From assembly GCF_026151205.1 (NCBI RefSeq), contig NW_026971774.1:1-64000 (forward strand): a stretch of DNA of 64,000 nt, read 5' to 3'. This document shows positions 24,262 to 34,869 of this stretch, piece by piece (the stretch's first letter is position 1; each line of letters starts with the position of its first letter). This DNA comes from Bolinopsis microptera. Taxonomy: Eukaryota; Ctenophora; Tentaculata; Lobata; Bolinopsidae. A program made the position numbers and the translations under genes. Under the pieces are notes generated by a model. That model saw only the letters and a list, made by a program, of their open reading frames with translations. It made no database searches and was not told where the DNA came from.

Positions 24262-26277
24262 TCATTGCAATTTCCGCCAATATCTCTTGTCATAACTCAA
24301 ATTACGGAGATAATGCAGGTCAAAGATATTATTCAAATAAAGATTTCTTTTACATAAATCATGCACAATCAGCGAGAATAGATTGCTTTGGGGTCTTCCT
24401 CTTCTCCCTGGTAAGTCCAGTGTATTGATGGCAAAAATGAGGGAAGAAAACGCTGGTCCGTCAATAGGACCCCGCAAAACATGTCCTAACATTCTCCACC
24501 GACTACGGGCCACTTTTTCTGACAATGGTTCAGCATTGCAGCGTTTATACAAGTTTTTGTTGGAGATGACTCCTGGGTACTTTATATTCAAAATAGTGCG
24601 AAGATGTCTGCGGTGAACAACATCTAGTTTTTCAAGGAATATTTTGGGGACGGCCCAACAGGATGAGTTGTACATAAGAACCGATACGACTAAAGCATTA
24701 TACAGTATTAGACGTTTGTTTAGGGGCAGTTTATCACTCCAGGCCTTCTTGTAATTGTTAAAGGCAGCATATCCCAGGTTTATGCGACGCTGAATATCAG
24801 CTTTGCTACACAAGACGGACCCTAGAGTGATACTTTTCCTCCATGCTTCATTCCCCGACACTAATTTTCCATCACTGTCGACTTCACCCGTACTAGCTAA
24901 ATAAACATGAGTGAAGTCCGTTTTGTCTTCATTGACAAAGAGGTTCCATTTCTCGAGTATAGCTGTTGCCTGGGGCAAAATAGCTCTCAAGTTGTCTTCC
25001 TCTTCATCATTGAAGTCAACATCATCAGCATATTCAGTGTCAAGTGGAAGGCCAGCAATAGTAATCGGGGGGATCGGCCTATCTAAACTGATTGTTATAG
25101 TCCATCTAAGTTCATTCAAAGCACCAGCCAAGACAAGGGTGAACAGACAGCCGGATAGACAGTCACCCTGGAAAGCTCCAAGGAGACTTAAAAACTCAGC
25201 TGAAAGAACTCCATTTACCTTCACCCGTAGCTTTGTGTTGGACAACAACAACCGGACAATCCTCAGCTTATCCTCAGTACAGCCACACAGTTTCAGGAGT
25301 TCAAGAATCGTAGTGCGTTTGATCGTGTCAAACGCACTAGACATATCAATGCCCATGCGATGATACTCCCATTTCTTCCTTTGGACAACTGACAGTAGAA
25401 CTCGCTGACACCAAACAATATCAGCACAAGAACGAGCGCGTTTATATGCACACTGCCATGGACCAGTGAAGGCGTTCACTTTTTCTTCTATCCTTTTAAG
25501 AGTAGCCATAGACAGAATTTTTCTGGCTGCATTGGACAAGGTGAGTGGACGTAAATTCTTCAGAGGACCAATAGGTTTTTTTGGCTTCTGTAAGGGTGTT
25601 ATAGTAGCCTCTCCAATGGAAATGGGGAAAGTATGTGTCTCGAAACAACTGTTGATGATTCCAGCATAATGTTCATGGACTGTACTATTAGAGTACTTAA
25701 TTAGCTCGTTGGGTATTCCATCGGGACCATTTGCCCTCCCATTTTTCAAGCTAGAGGTGGCTGCATGTATTTCAACTCCAGTAAAAGGGACATTGAGAGC
25801 ACGTGGTAGACCCTCAAAAGGCTCGAGAGGTTGCTCATTGCGAGTCAGCTGTTTTTCGAGATAGTCTCTAACAACAGAAGCTTTCATGTCGTCAGATGCA
25901 ATCAAACAGCCATTTTCATCATGAACACCAATCGAGTTATTAGGTGGTTTACTTTTCTGAAGATGTCTTACTGCTTCAAACATTTTCCTTGAATCGTTTG
26001 TGTTAGTAATATCACTATAGGTCTGATCAGCTTGAGCAGACCTCACTTCAACTAATCTTTTCTGGATACTATTAGTGAGGTGGTTGATGGATGACCTCAA
26101 TGTAGTTCGATCAAGAGATTGATTATTGTTAAGTAGCTGTCGGAGATCGTGACGCTTTTCAACAAGCTCTTTGAGAGTGTCATCACTGCTGTGATGTTTC
26201 AAGCGAGCCTTAGGTTTTAAGTAAAATGCAATTTTTTTAAAGTAAAATACAATTTTTATTTTCCACAGAAGAATCAA
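24262..26277 (-). pseudogene. RT half of the RTE-like LINE
   Basis: A 671-codon open frame whose first ~20 residues come from flanking sequence. It shows a helical linker, SSLKNGRANGPDGIPNELIK, LRPLTLSNAARKILS, CAYKRARSCAD, the palm motif GIDMSSAFDT, AFQGDCLSGCLFTL in place of PQGS, catalytic YADDVDF, thumb (LGSVLCSKADIQRRI) and the C-terminal RSRWRMLGHVLRG...GRRGRPQ segment. No stop or frameshift lies inside it, so it was mobile recently. The matching endonuclease lies at 34870-36181; the reading frame is broken only by the nested insertion. Confidence 0.85.
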
Positions 26278-26410
26278 TACATATTGAATTATAAATATCC
26301 GATAATTCCATTAATAATCATTAAAAGTTGCTTTGTCATTTGTAAAATCAAAAACGAAAAGCCCTACGCTGAACGCGCGCGGCATTTTTCTCAGTTCGCA
26401 GTAAACCAAT
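26278..26410. other. Leader of the ORF1-only element
   Basis: The LINE RT frame ends at about 26220 in T-rich DNA (short runs of T at 26232 and 26252). The following ~130 bp lead into the + strand ORF at 26411 and include a GC-rich GAACGCGCGCGGC box. No clear promoter. Confidence 0.4.
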
Positions 26411-27358
26411 TTGTATTTGCACTGTTTTTTAGCTCGCTTATCAGTGATCGTTATCAGTGAAAGTGTTACTCGCCACGTCGACTTTCAACAGCGCCGACTG
26501 TGTAGCATGGATTTTTCAGTGGACCGGCTCAACGCGATGGACCATGAGATGACATCAGAAATTCAGAAAATATTCAAGGTTGCCAATGTTTCATGTAGAT
26601 CTGACTTTACTGAGACCGCTTTAATGAAACTTAACAAAAATCCACTCGTCAAAATCATCGGCAGCTTAATGAAATTGGCGGAGAAGAATATTGAACTTTG
26701 TAAAAGTGCTGCTGGGAAAATTGATGTCATGAAATCGGAGAAAATAGCGGATCAGAAACTAATTATTGAAACTCAACAAGGACAGATGAATTCAGTTCAG
26801 GAGACAGTTAAATCAGAAATGAAAAGTTGGACGGATGTTGTCAAGAAAAACACTGCTCAGCGTCCTAGCGGGAAACCTTTAACAGAAAACTCTATCAAAC
26901 AAGCCGTCAGGACTGTAAATGAAGAGAAGAAACGATCGAAGTACTTGATGATCTACGGTTGCCATGAAAGTGATAAAGAAGCCGATTTTGAGCTCAACAA
27001 AGTTGTCAAGGACATACTTTACGGAACTGACGCTTTCCCCGTGCTCCGCACTGGTGAGGTCTACAGAATCGGAAGGAAGGAACCGGGTAAGAATAGGCCT
27101 ATCAAGGTCGAATTTGGTTGTGCCAGTGAGGTAGACTTGATTTTGATGCGTGCACGAAACCTCAGAGACAGTGACTCTTTCAAACATGTTTATTTGGGAC
27201 CGGACAGAACCAAAGAGGAACAGCTTGCGCATAGTAAACTTGTTAAGGAGATGAAACAGATGATCCAGAAAGACTCAAATAAACATTATTTCATACGCGA
27301 CAGAAAGATCTGCACGGCTGATAAAACCTTATCATCTCAAACGTCCCAAAGCTCCTGA
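26411..27358 (+). CDS. LINE ORF1-like protein (coiled coil plus RRM-like domain), stand-alone
   Basis: Intact frame of 315 codons; the internal ATG at 26507 (MDFSVDRLNAMDHEM) is the more likely start. About residues 30-150 are charged and helical, consistent with a trimerising coiled coil. About residues 175-270 (KYLMIYGCHESDKEADFELN, GEVYRIGRKEPGK, RPIKVEF) match the RNA-recognition and C-terminal domains of L1-type ORF1 nucleic-acid chaperones. No endonuclease or RT follows on this strand, so this resembles ORF1-only derivatives of LINEs (as HAL1 is to L1). It may be a non-autonomous retroelement or the truncated 5' end of one. It sits inside the RTE-like LINE in the opposite orientation. 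Confidence 0.75.
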   Translation: MYLHCFLARLSVIVISESVTRHVDFQQRRLCSMDFSVDRLNAMDHEMTSEIQKIFKVANVSCRSDFTETALMKLNKNPLVKIIGSLMKLAEKNIELCKSAAGKIDVMKSEKIADQKLIIETQQGQMNSVQETVKSEMKSWTDVVKKNTAQRPSGKPLTENSIKQAVRTVNEEKKRSKYLMIYGCHESDKEADFELNKVVKDILYGTDAFPVLRTGEVYRIGRKEPGKNRPIKVEFGCASEVDLILMRARNLRDSDSFKHVYLGPDRTKEEQLAHSKLVKEMKQMIQKDSNKHYFIRDRKICTADKTLSSQTSQSS

Positions 27359-28770
27359 TAAGAGTTAATGTATGATGTATGTTGAGTGTTATTTGGTGCT
27401 GACTGGAGTTGCCGTGTGTAGATTTACCACTTTTTACAATTAATAAATGAACCGCGTTGAAAGCTTATTTAGTGTGTTTTTTTCAGTGCTGAGACTGGTA
27501 AATGTTAAAGTAACAGAACCTGAACTGCAACTCATATTTTTATGCTATTTTCTAGTTACGTCGACACACAAGGCTAAATAGTTTTCGGAGGCTTGCTAGA
27601 ATTTTATTCTCTATGTTTCTCTATAATTTTATATTGTATGTTTTTTATATTTCGGTACAGACCAGCGCCCATTGGGCGTATTCAATCAATCTGCAGCTGC
27701 CTAGCTTCAAGCTTGTAGCCGCTAACATCAAAGCCGCCGCGCGCGCCCAGTGCTGGGGTGCATTCTCATTAACAATTAAACTTGGTCAAAGATATTTATA
27801 TACAATTCCTAAATTAAATCAATAATCATGTTAATATGAGTATTCAACACTACTCGACAACAAATATTTGCCGGCCCATCAACGATTCAGTCGCCGAAAC
27901 AAAAATCAAATGTTTGCTTTTTCGTTTCGGGGACTGTTTGAACTCAGTACTATATCCGACTAATCACACTTTATAATGGTTAAAATACAAAGTAAAACAA
28001 TTTTCCTCGATGGGCCGGCATTCGCAACCGCGAAACGTTTTGAAATTGAGTACGACAAACGATGACACCACCACCAGCCGTTAATTGATAAGTCCATGGG
28101 TGACGGGATAAAGTTAAAGTAAGATGTGTAATTTCATATTGCCTATCACCTATCACCTAAGTTACTTTGCATATACTGCTTCTAGTTACACGATAGCGAT
28201 CTCAGTTCCCAATAACGTGTGACCCAACAGAGGGGATTGTGGAAGGACACGTACATTTTTCATTAACACGTGCCCTGATTACCCCCTCCGTTGAGCTACT
28301 ATACGGGGAACGTTGACCGCCAGTCTGTAGTCAGATCGTTAATAAATTATACTTTAAAATTGGTTGCCGGGTGATGGTGTCAGTGAGAGACGTTAAGTTA
28401 GGTGAACATTGGTACAAAAATATAATAATCTAGCAGTTTATCTCAAAGTTAAAATCACTATTTGTTAAAGTATACAAACAGTTCTATTCAAAAGAACAAA
28501 GTCCGAGAGCAGAGAGAAGATTTGGAGACTATACACGCATAATATATGTGGGGTTTAAATTTGGTATTAGTAATTTTAGGGTTCGACCGAAAATGTTGGT
28601 CGGTTGGTTAATAGGGAGCAGTCACTGTCATTAGAATTATCAGATTAGGAGCAACAATTAGAATCAAATTGGACATATTGTGTATTATGAAATACATATA
28701 TTGTGTATTGTGAAATCAGTGAAACCTAGAATGGCGGTAAAATGCTAGCGCGCCTTGTTATGCGCGCTAA
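27359..28770. other. Non-coding stretch between nested elements
   Basis: Follows the ORF1 gene. An AATAAA-like signal lies near 27442 (aattaataaatg). A small inverted pair GCCGGCCCATC / GATGGGCCGGC occurs at about 27871 and 28013, suggesting a ~150-bp foldback fragment. No genes recognised. Confidence 0.45.
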
Positions 28771-28899
28771 CATACTAGGGGGGAATGCAACGTCAATTAA
28801 TGTCAATTAATGTCAATTAATGTCAATTAATGTCAATTAATGTCAATGTCAGTTTTGCAAAATTTTGGAATACTGACATTAATTGACACGATATTTTTC

Positions 28900-29544
28900 G
28901 ACCAGAGATTATACGTAGTTCTACCATATTTTTAGCACTTTAGAACGTTTATATCATCAATTTATTCACTACTATCACATTATATGGAAATGTGAAATGT
29001 GAAAAAATTCAGATCATTAAACAATAAAACTAAAATAATACGGTTTTCCGAAATTTAATTTTCTTAAATGGGCGTGGCCATCCAAGGGCGTGGTTCTCAA
29101 CATCATCAGAACTTAAAATCCACATTAAACGAAATGCCTTGATGACATTTATATTTGAATAACGAATCTTAAACAGCTAACATTACTCCTTCATACTAAA
29201 AAAGCCGATTCTAGATATTTTACCTGTATAAGAAACCAATAAAATATGGGCGTGGCTGGTGGGGACCGAAGATGGAAGAGTTGGAAGCTGAAATTTTGTT
29301 TGGTGGTCTTTGAACCGAAGGATCAACAGATATTATTATTATTATTAAATCTAAAATAGCTAATAATTTAATAAATTATTAACAGGCCCCTTAACGTGGG
29401 CAATAATATACGCTTTATAAATTATATAAACAAATTGAAGTCTATTTTCCAATGTTGTTAAGTGTCTCTTTAGATCTGTTTTGGTCTTTCGTGGGAGTTC
29501 CCACATTTGTTGGTTGAGAATGCTCAACATAACATACATGATGC
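28900..29544. other. AT-rich spacer inside the foldback element
   Basis: No ORF or known motif. It holds a short (ATT)n run at 29331-29346 and separates the left terminal array from the 3' end of the minus-strand LINE. Confidence 0.45.
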
Positions 29545-29829
29545 TTGACTGCTTTATTGACCCGGACAGGCACCGGGGGCAGACATCCCAACACCAGTGC
29601 GTTGGGACATAGTGTTGGTCTGCTTCAGGACGTGTTAGATCCTAGAGAAGCCGCCATCCCCTCTACTGCTTTAGCTCAGCGGCAGCATGAGCCCTGGTTT
29701 CCTGCCACATTGGTACCTCTAGAAGTACAGAAAAGTGGTGGATTTCGGGGTCCAGGATACTCCCTCTTTGTTCTTTATGGTGGTAATATTTCTCTGAGAT
29801 GCTTGCAGAGTCTTTATTTCATGATCTTT

Positions 29830-32586
29830 CTAGTCGGATAAATCCTGGAGAGCATCATTTTGTCCCCAAAGAAATTCGACTCTCCTAATGAATGCTTTTT
29901 GTGTGCTGCTTTTTGTTAACACTTCATCTAGATAGGAATGTGAGTCTGCCCCACCCAGCTCTTCTTTCAGTTGCAGGTAACTGGTGTCTTGCACCTCCAG
30001 ACACAATAGGAGCTGGTGTACGGGGGAATCAATGAAGCTGTTACAGAAACGACAGGCCTCACCACTGCCACCACCCATGATCTTTTGGATGTTCGCAAAG
30101 AGTGGTGAGCAGCCGTGAATGTAGTCCATTATTCGGCTGTCCAGATTTTTACTCGTGTTGTGCCCGAATAAAAAGTTGTTTTTGTCTAGGAGCAGCCCAC
30201 TGTTTTTGATCTTTGTGATCACACCGAGTATCTTGGTCTCCTTGTTGTTACTGACAGTTCTGCATTGCAGATTTGTTTCGATGCTGTCAATCCAGATCTT
30301 ATTTTTGTAGCTCATTATGTCTGCCTGAGTGTAATAGGCTAGATCCTTGAAATGTTGCTGCGTTAGGTCTATCATTCTGGTTCCGTGTGACTTATTTTCT
30401 TTCCAGAGGAAGTACTTTTTCAGTGACATTGTTAGGACATGAAAACTTGGTATTCTGCTTTCATCAACTTGGTAGAGGGTAGCTGAAAGATTGTCACCTT
30501 GTGTGAGTATTTTGCACATGAATTTAACCGAGAGAGCTTCGAGTTGCACATCCAGTGGTGGTAGGTGGAGAGCAAGTTCGGTTAATTCCCTTTGTGGGTT
30601 CAGGACTGATCCAGATATTTTTAGAATTATTTTATTCCAGAAGCTTTTAAATTGATTGAGACACTTGTGAAGCCAAATAGGTGCTGCGTAGAACAGTTTA
30701 GTGAGGACCATTGTCTTAAGGAGGAGAGTGAGGCTGTAAACATTTAGACCATAGTTGCGGTTAGTTGATTTTGTTATTAATCCCCACTTTCTTTTGCATT
30801 CTTTAAGTTTTTGAGACGCATGTTTCTTGAAATTGAGGTCCTCATCTACTATTACCCCAAGGACCTTCGTACTTTTGACGTAGTTGATGCTTTTCCCATT
30901 AATACATAATTCTGCAGGTTTCTGTTCTTCATTATAGGCTGCAGTTTTCATGATTATTGCCTCTGTTTTATTTGTATCACAGTTCACTACTAGCTTGTTC
31001 TTGATGCACCACTTGCTAAGGTGGTCACATACCATCTGCATTTTTTCATGGCATCCGGAGATGTTCTCAAAGGAAATCATAAGTGTACCATCATCAGCAA
31101 ATTTGTAGCAGCTTAGATATCTTTTTACCTCTTCCGGGGTGTTGTGCGTCATGTCTGCTATGTATAGGATAAAGAGGAGAGGTGAGAGTACAGCCCCCTG
31201 AGGTAGTCCAAATATTGTGCATTTTCTTTTTTCTCCTTTATAGTTGTTCACTTTTAGACATATCGTCCGGTTGAACAGGAAACTTCTCAGCACGTTAAGA
31301 ATATTTCCTTGAATACCGAGAGTTGATAGTTTGACACATAGTGATGGAAGATGAACACTGTCAAATGCCTTTTCGAAGTCAAGGAAAAGCACTATACATG
31401 CCAGCTTCTGTCGTTTAACTTCCTCAAGGTTAGCCAGCATTCTGAAAAGATATCGCGTTGTTGATCTCCCTCCAATAAAACCTTCCTGATCTTCATCAAG
31501 AGTTCCTTCAATGTCCAGGAAGAGTCTCAATCTTTTATCTAGCACTCTTTCACAAATCTTTCCAAAGTAGGATGATATGGAAATCGGTCTATAGGCACCA
31601 GGTAACATGTAGCTGGATTTTCCTTCTTTCCTCAAGAATGTTACATCGGAAGATTTCCACAGCCATTTTCCTGTGCTCATACACCAGTTAAATATGATCT
31701 GCAAGACGTGAAGACAATTTGTTTTTATGTGTTTGAGGATGGTGGGGTGAATATTGTCTGCATCACATGATTTGTCATTTGTTTCTTGCCTTTCTATAGC
31801 TGATTTTATCTCGTCTATGGAAATATGGTTGTTCAGCGGATCATCTTCACTGTAACTACTTGCAGATTTGCTGCTAACATTCTTTAATTTACTGAACTCA
31901 TTATTTACATGCATTTCGTGCTCTTGGTCATTGGGTTGGTTTTGAAGGTGTTTTCCTGTGAAGAAAGTATTAAATAACAGCTCTTCCTTATCTTTTTCAG
32001 ATGTGACCAGCAAGTCACAGTCTTTGAGGTTGCAAATGAAGTTGTCAGTTTTGGCCCCAAAAACTCGTTTATATTTTCTCCAGAATTGAGTGCAGTCTTT
32101 GGTGTTTAGTGCTTCAACTCTGTCACGAATCCATTCATTCTTTTCTTTAATCAGCGCTTTTTTGAATGATTCAATGCTTTCAGTGAGTGTGGCCTTGTTT
32201 CTGGGAGTTGACCTTTGCTTGAATCTGTCTTTCGCTTCTAGAGCTTCATTAGATAGAGTTGTAAGTGCAGGACACCAATAAGGTTTTGAATGAATGGATA
32301 CTGTCTTCTGAGGGATGAACATTCGGTTAGCCTCCTGTATTTATGTAATAACTGTTGCCATAGCTGATCCCCTTGGTTTAATAACTCTGGGGCCGAACGA
32401 AGATGTTGACAGTTAGTCTCGATTGCATTTGACCATCTTTTCCAGTCTGCATTTTTCCAGTCCATACACTGCACACTCTGGGGACAGTGTCTGATTTTGG
32501 GATCCCTCTGCAGATTTCTTGAAGCACCGGATAGTGACCTCTTTTTGGGGCACCTGAAAATAATTCAACATCTTTATCCATCCACT
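29830..32586 (-). pseudogene. RT half of the Jockey/I-type LINE ORF2
   Basis: The main frame is 32322-29830 (830 codons). The end of the endonuclease (RGHYPVLQ, equivalent to the SDH motif) lies in another frame at 32581-32378, and a linker in 32474-32238, so there are two frame changes. RT motifs include AYRPISISSYFGKI, GFIGGRSTTRYL, LFLDFEKAFDSVHL, GLPQGAVLSPLLFILYIADM and catalytic FADDGTLMI. The C-terminal cysteine motif CRFCNSFIDSPVHQLLLC resembles the CCHC-like end of many LINE RT proteins. Confidence 0.85.
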
Positions 32587-33259
32587 TGATTTCTCTTGGA
32601 GAATTTATCTTTACACTCTTAACTTGCGAACAAATTGAAGCAGCAGACTTTAGGCTAGAAACTTTATTGAATAGAAATAATCATTCCACGTAACTACGTC
32701 TTCTTCAGTTCTGTAATAAAATTGTTAAACATGTGTAAAATTAACGACGGAAAGAAATTTTTAACTAGTAAGTAATGTATTGATAGGACTATCTTGGATA
32801 GTAACCATGACAACCGAGTTATCGTTGCTTTAGTGCTGAGTTTTATCAATAGTTTTTGCACATGAATTGTGAATTCTGAACAACCAGTTTTACGTTTACT
32901 AATTAGTATAGTATCATGAGTAGTACAGTATTTAGTTGTTTTAGCTTACATTTCTTCTTGTCGTATATTTTTTGTTGTTTTGAATTTTTTGCAATTACAT
33001 TTTTTTGGGTCATATTTCGTAAATTTTATTTCTCTGTTTTTGTTTTAAATTTCTTTCCGTCGTTAATTTTACACATGTTTAACAATTTTATTACAGAACT
33101 GAAGAAGACGTAGTTACGTGGAATGATTATTTCTATTCAATAAAGTTTCTAGCCTAAAGTCTGCTGCTTCAATTTGTTCGCAAGTTAAGAGTGTAAAGAT
33201 AAATTCTCCAAGAGAAATCAAGTTCAAATGCGACTCATAAATATAGCCCCCTTGAACTA
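32587..33259. mobile_element. Insertion with ~175-bp inverted arms and 14-bp target duplication
   Basis: TTTATCCATCCACT occurs at both edges (32573-32586 and 33260-33273), a clear target duplication in the LINE endonuclease. The arms (about 32588-32762 and 33050-33225) are near-perfect inverted copies, and ~34 bp extend beyond the right arm. A 14-bp duplication fits target-primed retrotransposition better than a DNA transposon. Inverted pseudo-LTR-like arms with a short extension are known for Penelope-like elements, and the arm word CTGAAGAAGACGTAG is reminiscent of them. The assignment is tentative; there is no ORF inside. Confidence 0.6.
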
Positions 33260-33273
33260 TTTATCCATCCACT

Positions 33274-33904
33274 GATTTCCCAACTTTGAGATGATGGGGC
33301 CTTCGGCTAACACTAAGTCAATAACACTTCCTCCATTTGTACAGACAAATGTGCAGTCGTATGGTGAGCAGAGAGTTAGGGTTTCCTTTTCGACGTAGTC
33401 TAGAAGCTTCTTTCTTCGCTGCGTGGTAACATGATCTCCCCAGTCATGATGTCTTGCATTAAAGTCTCCATATGTGAGAAGAGAGTTGAATTTATATTTA
33501 GCCTTATATTCTCTTGCTTTATCAATGTGGGCCAGAAGTCCTTCAAATTTTCTTATGGAATCATTCGAGTTATTGCAAGGTTTGCAATAAACTGATCCCA
33601 CCAAATATCTCTTTCCTTCAACTTTTATTTGGCACCAAACAGCATCAACTTCTTCTACGTTAAGGTCATAGACCAACTCTGGATGTAGTGAAGGATCAAT
33701 GACGAGCGCTACCCCAGCTGTCCCTTTATTTATGTCCCCAGCTTTATGAAATACCTTTTTATTAAGGAAACTTCCGTCTGATTGAGTCCAAGAGCTTGTT
33801 TCTTGAACCGCCATCAAGAGTATCTCATTTTCGTAGATAAACTTGTCAAGTGTCATCTCAGAGTTAGTTGACATCTTTGCTATATTTATTTGGCCAAAGA
33901 TCAT
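33274..33904 (-). pseudogene. ORF2 endonuclease half of the Jockey/I-type LINE
   Basis: Starts ATG at 33904 within ATGA, overlapping the ORF1 stop (TGA at 33903-33901). This suits coupled termination-reinitiation, which is known for two-ORF LINEs. APE-type endonuclease motifs are FGQINIAKMS, AVQETSSW, SVYCKPC and GDFNARHHDWGD. The frame runs to the insertion at 33259, where translation ends in foreign sequence. Confidence 0.85.
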
Positions 33905-34602
33905 AATCTACTGTTGGGTTGTGTGGGTGATTTTGAACATTTGTTTGGTTGCATGTTGAGTTTCATGACAATATTTTGGTATGTTGAACAATCTATGTTT
34001 GTAGCTACATGGCCAAAGACATCACAATTAATACAGTAGTCTCTTCGGTTACTCTTGCATTGATAGGAGTGGTGATTGTCTCCACATTTGCTACATGTTG
34101 CATGGTTTTGGGTACAAAGTTTAGCAACATGGCCAAACCTGTAACAATTGTAGCATTGGATGATTCTCCTTCTCGGCTTATACTCTTCCGCAGTATAAAT
34201 TACCTGTCCGAGCTTTAACCCGTTTCCTAAGCATTTCTCATAGTCTTCCTTAGTCTGAAAGTTGATCTTAAGAGTTTTCAGAGAAATGTTGTCCCGTGTC
34301 ACAAATCTTTTTGCCCTAGCTCCTGGATAACACCTTTCCACAGAAATTGTTAGATCACTATCCTGAATGTTTGTGGGTACTCCTTTGAGAATGACTGCCC
34401 AGCTTAGCTTTTCTAAGATCCTGCATTCTGTAGTCATGTTACTGTTTGCAAAGAAATCACCTTTCCATGATCCTTCTACTCTTATTGCATCTTCTTTAGA
34501 TGTGAGCTCAATCATCAATGATCCACCTTTGGTGACAAATGTCGATTTTATGGCCATATCTTTAAAATATTTATTGAAGTTTCTCTTAATATTCAAGGAC
34601 AT
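33901..34602 (-). CDS. LINE ORF1: nucleocapsid-like CCHC protein
   Basis: Intact, 233 codons. The first ~150 residues contain a probable RRM-like gag fold (AVILKGVPTNIQDSDL, KRFVTRDN). About residues 155-215 hold three zinc knuckles: CYNCYRFGHVAKLC, CSKCGDNHHSYQC and CINCDVFGHVATNIDC. Such ORF1 proteins package LINE RNA. Its stop overlaps the start of ORF2 by four bases. Confidence 0.88.
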   Translation of the reverse strand: MSLNIKRNFNKYFKDMAIKSTFVTKGGSLMIELTSKEDAIRVEGSWKGDFFANSNMTTECRILEKLSWAVILKGVPTNIQDSDLTISVERCYPGARAKRFVTRDNISLKTLKINFQTKEDYEKCLGNGLKLGQVIYTAEEYKPRRRIIQCYNCYRFGHVAKLCTQNHATCSKCGDNHHSYQCKSNRRDYCINCDVFGHVATNIDCSTYQNIVMKLNMQPNKCSKSPTQPNSRL

Positions 34603-34869
34603 TTTGTTTTTTTGAACCGGTCTAACTTACATAGACGTGAATATCTTGAATATTTATCGAATAATGATAATCTCAAAATTTAAGACAAATTAATGTCAAT
34701 TAATGTCAATTAATGTCAATTAATGTCAATTAATGTCAATTAATGTCAATGTCAGTTTGGGGTTTTTATGGAATACTGACATTAATTGACGTTGCATTCC
34801 CCCCCATACTAGCTGCTGAAAATAAAGAAGTATATGCATGATAATGTCGTTTGGCGGCAGCGCCTGCCG

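Larger units (their letters stand above)
29545..34610 (-). mobile_element. Jockey/I-type LINE with CCHC ORF1, ORF2 split by an insertion
   Basis: A nearly full-length minus-strand LINE. ORF1 is at 34602-33901. ORF2 endonuclease starts at 33904, overlapping the ORF1 stop by an ATGA arrangement. A ~673-bp insertion lies at 32587-33259, then the rest of the endonuclease and the RT to 29830. The 3' untranslated region runs to about 29545. Apart from the insertion and frame disturbance near 32300-32580, the coding parts look fresh. Confidence 0.8.
28778..34804. mobile_element. Inverted-repeat element carrying a LINE, CATACTA duplication
   Basis: The left terminus GGGGGGAATGCAACGTCAAT (28778) and the right terminus (its complement, ending at 34804) are flanked by the identical 7-mer CATACTA (28771-28777 and 34805-34811). 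Each end has an array of the 10-bp unit TGTCAATTAA, followed by a loop and the opposite-strand copy ACTGACATTAATTGAC, so each end can fold on itself. No transposase is visible. The interior is ~550 bp of AT-rich DNA plus the LINE at 29545-34610. Best read as a non-autonomous foldback DNA transposon into which the LINE inserted. Confidence 0.7.

Noticed and set aside
28790-28850. CRISPR-like array in TGTCAATTAA repeats
   Set aside because: Head-to-tail 10-bp units without spacers, in eukaryotic transposon termini.
28778-34804. A second Polinton (6-7-bp duplication, inverted termini)
   Set aside because: The ends can be read as AG-starting, but none of the Polinton genes is inside; the interior is a LINE and AT-rich DNA, and the terminal arrays are foldback-like.
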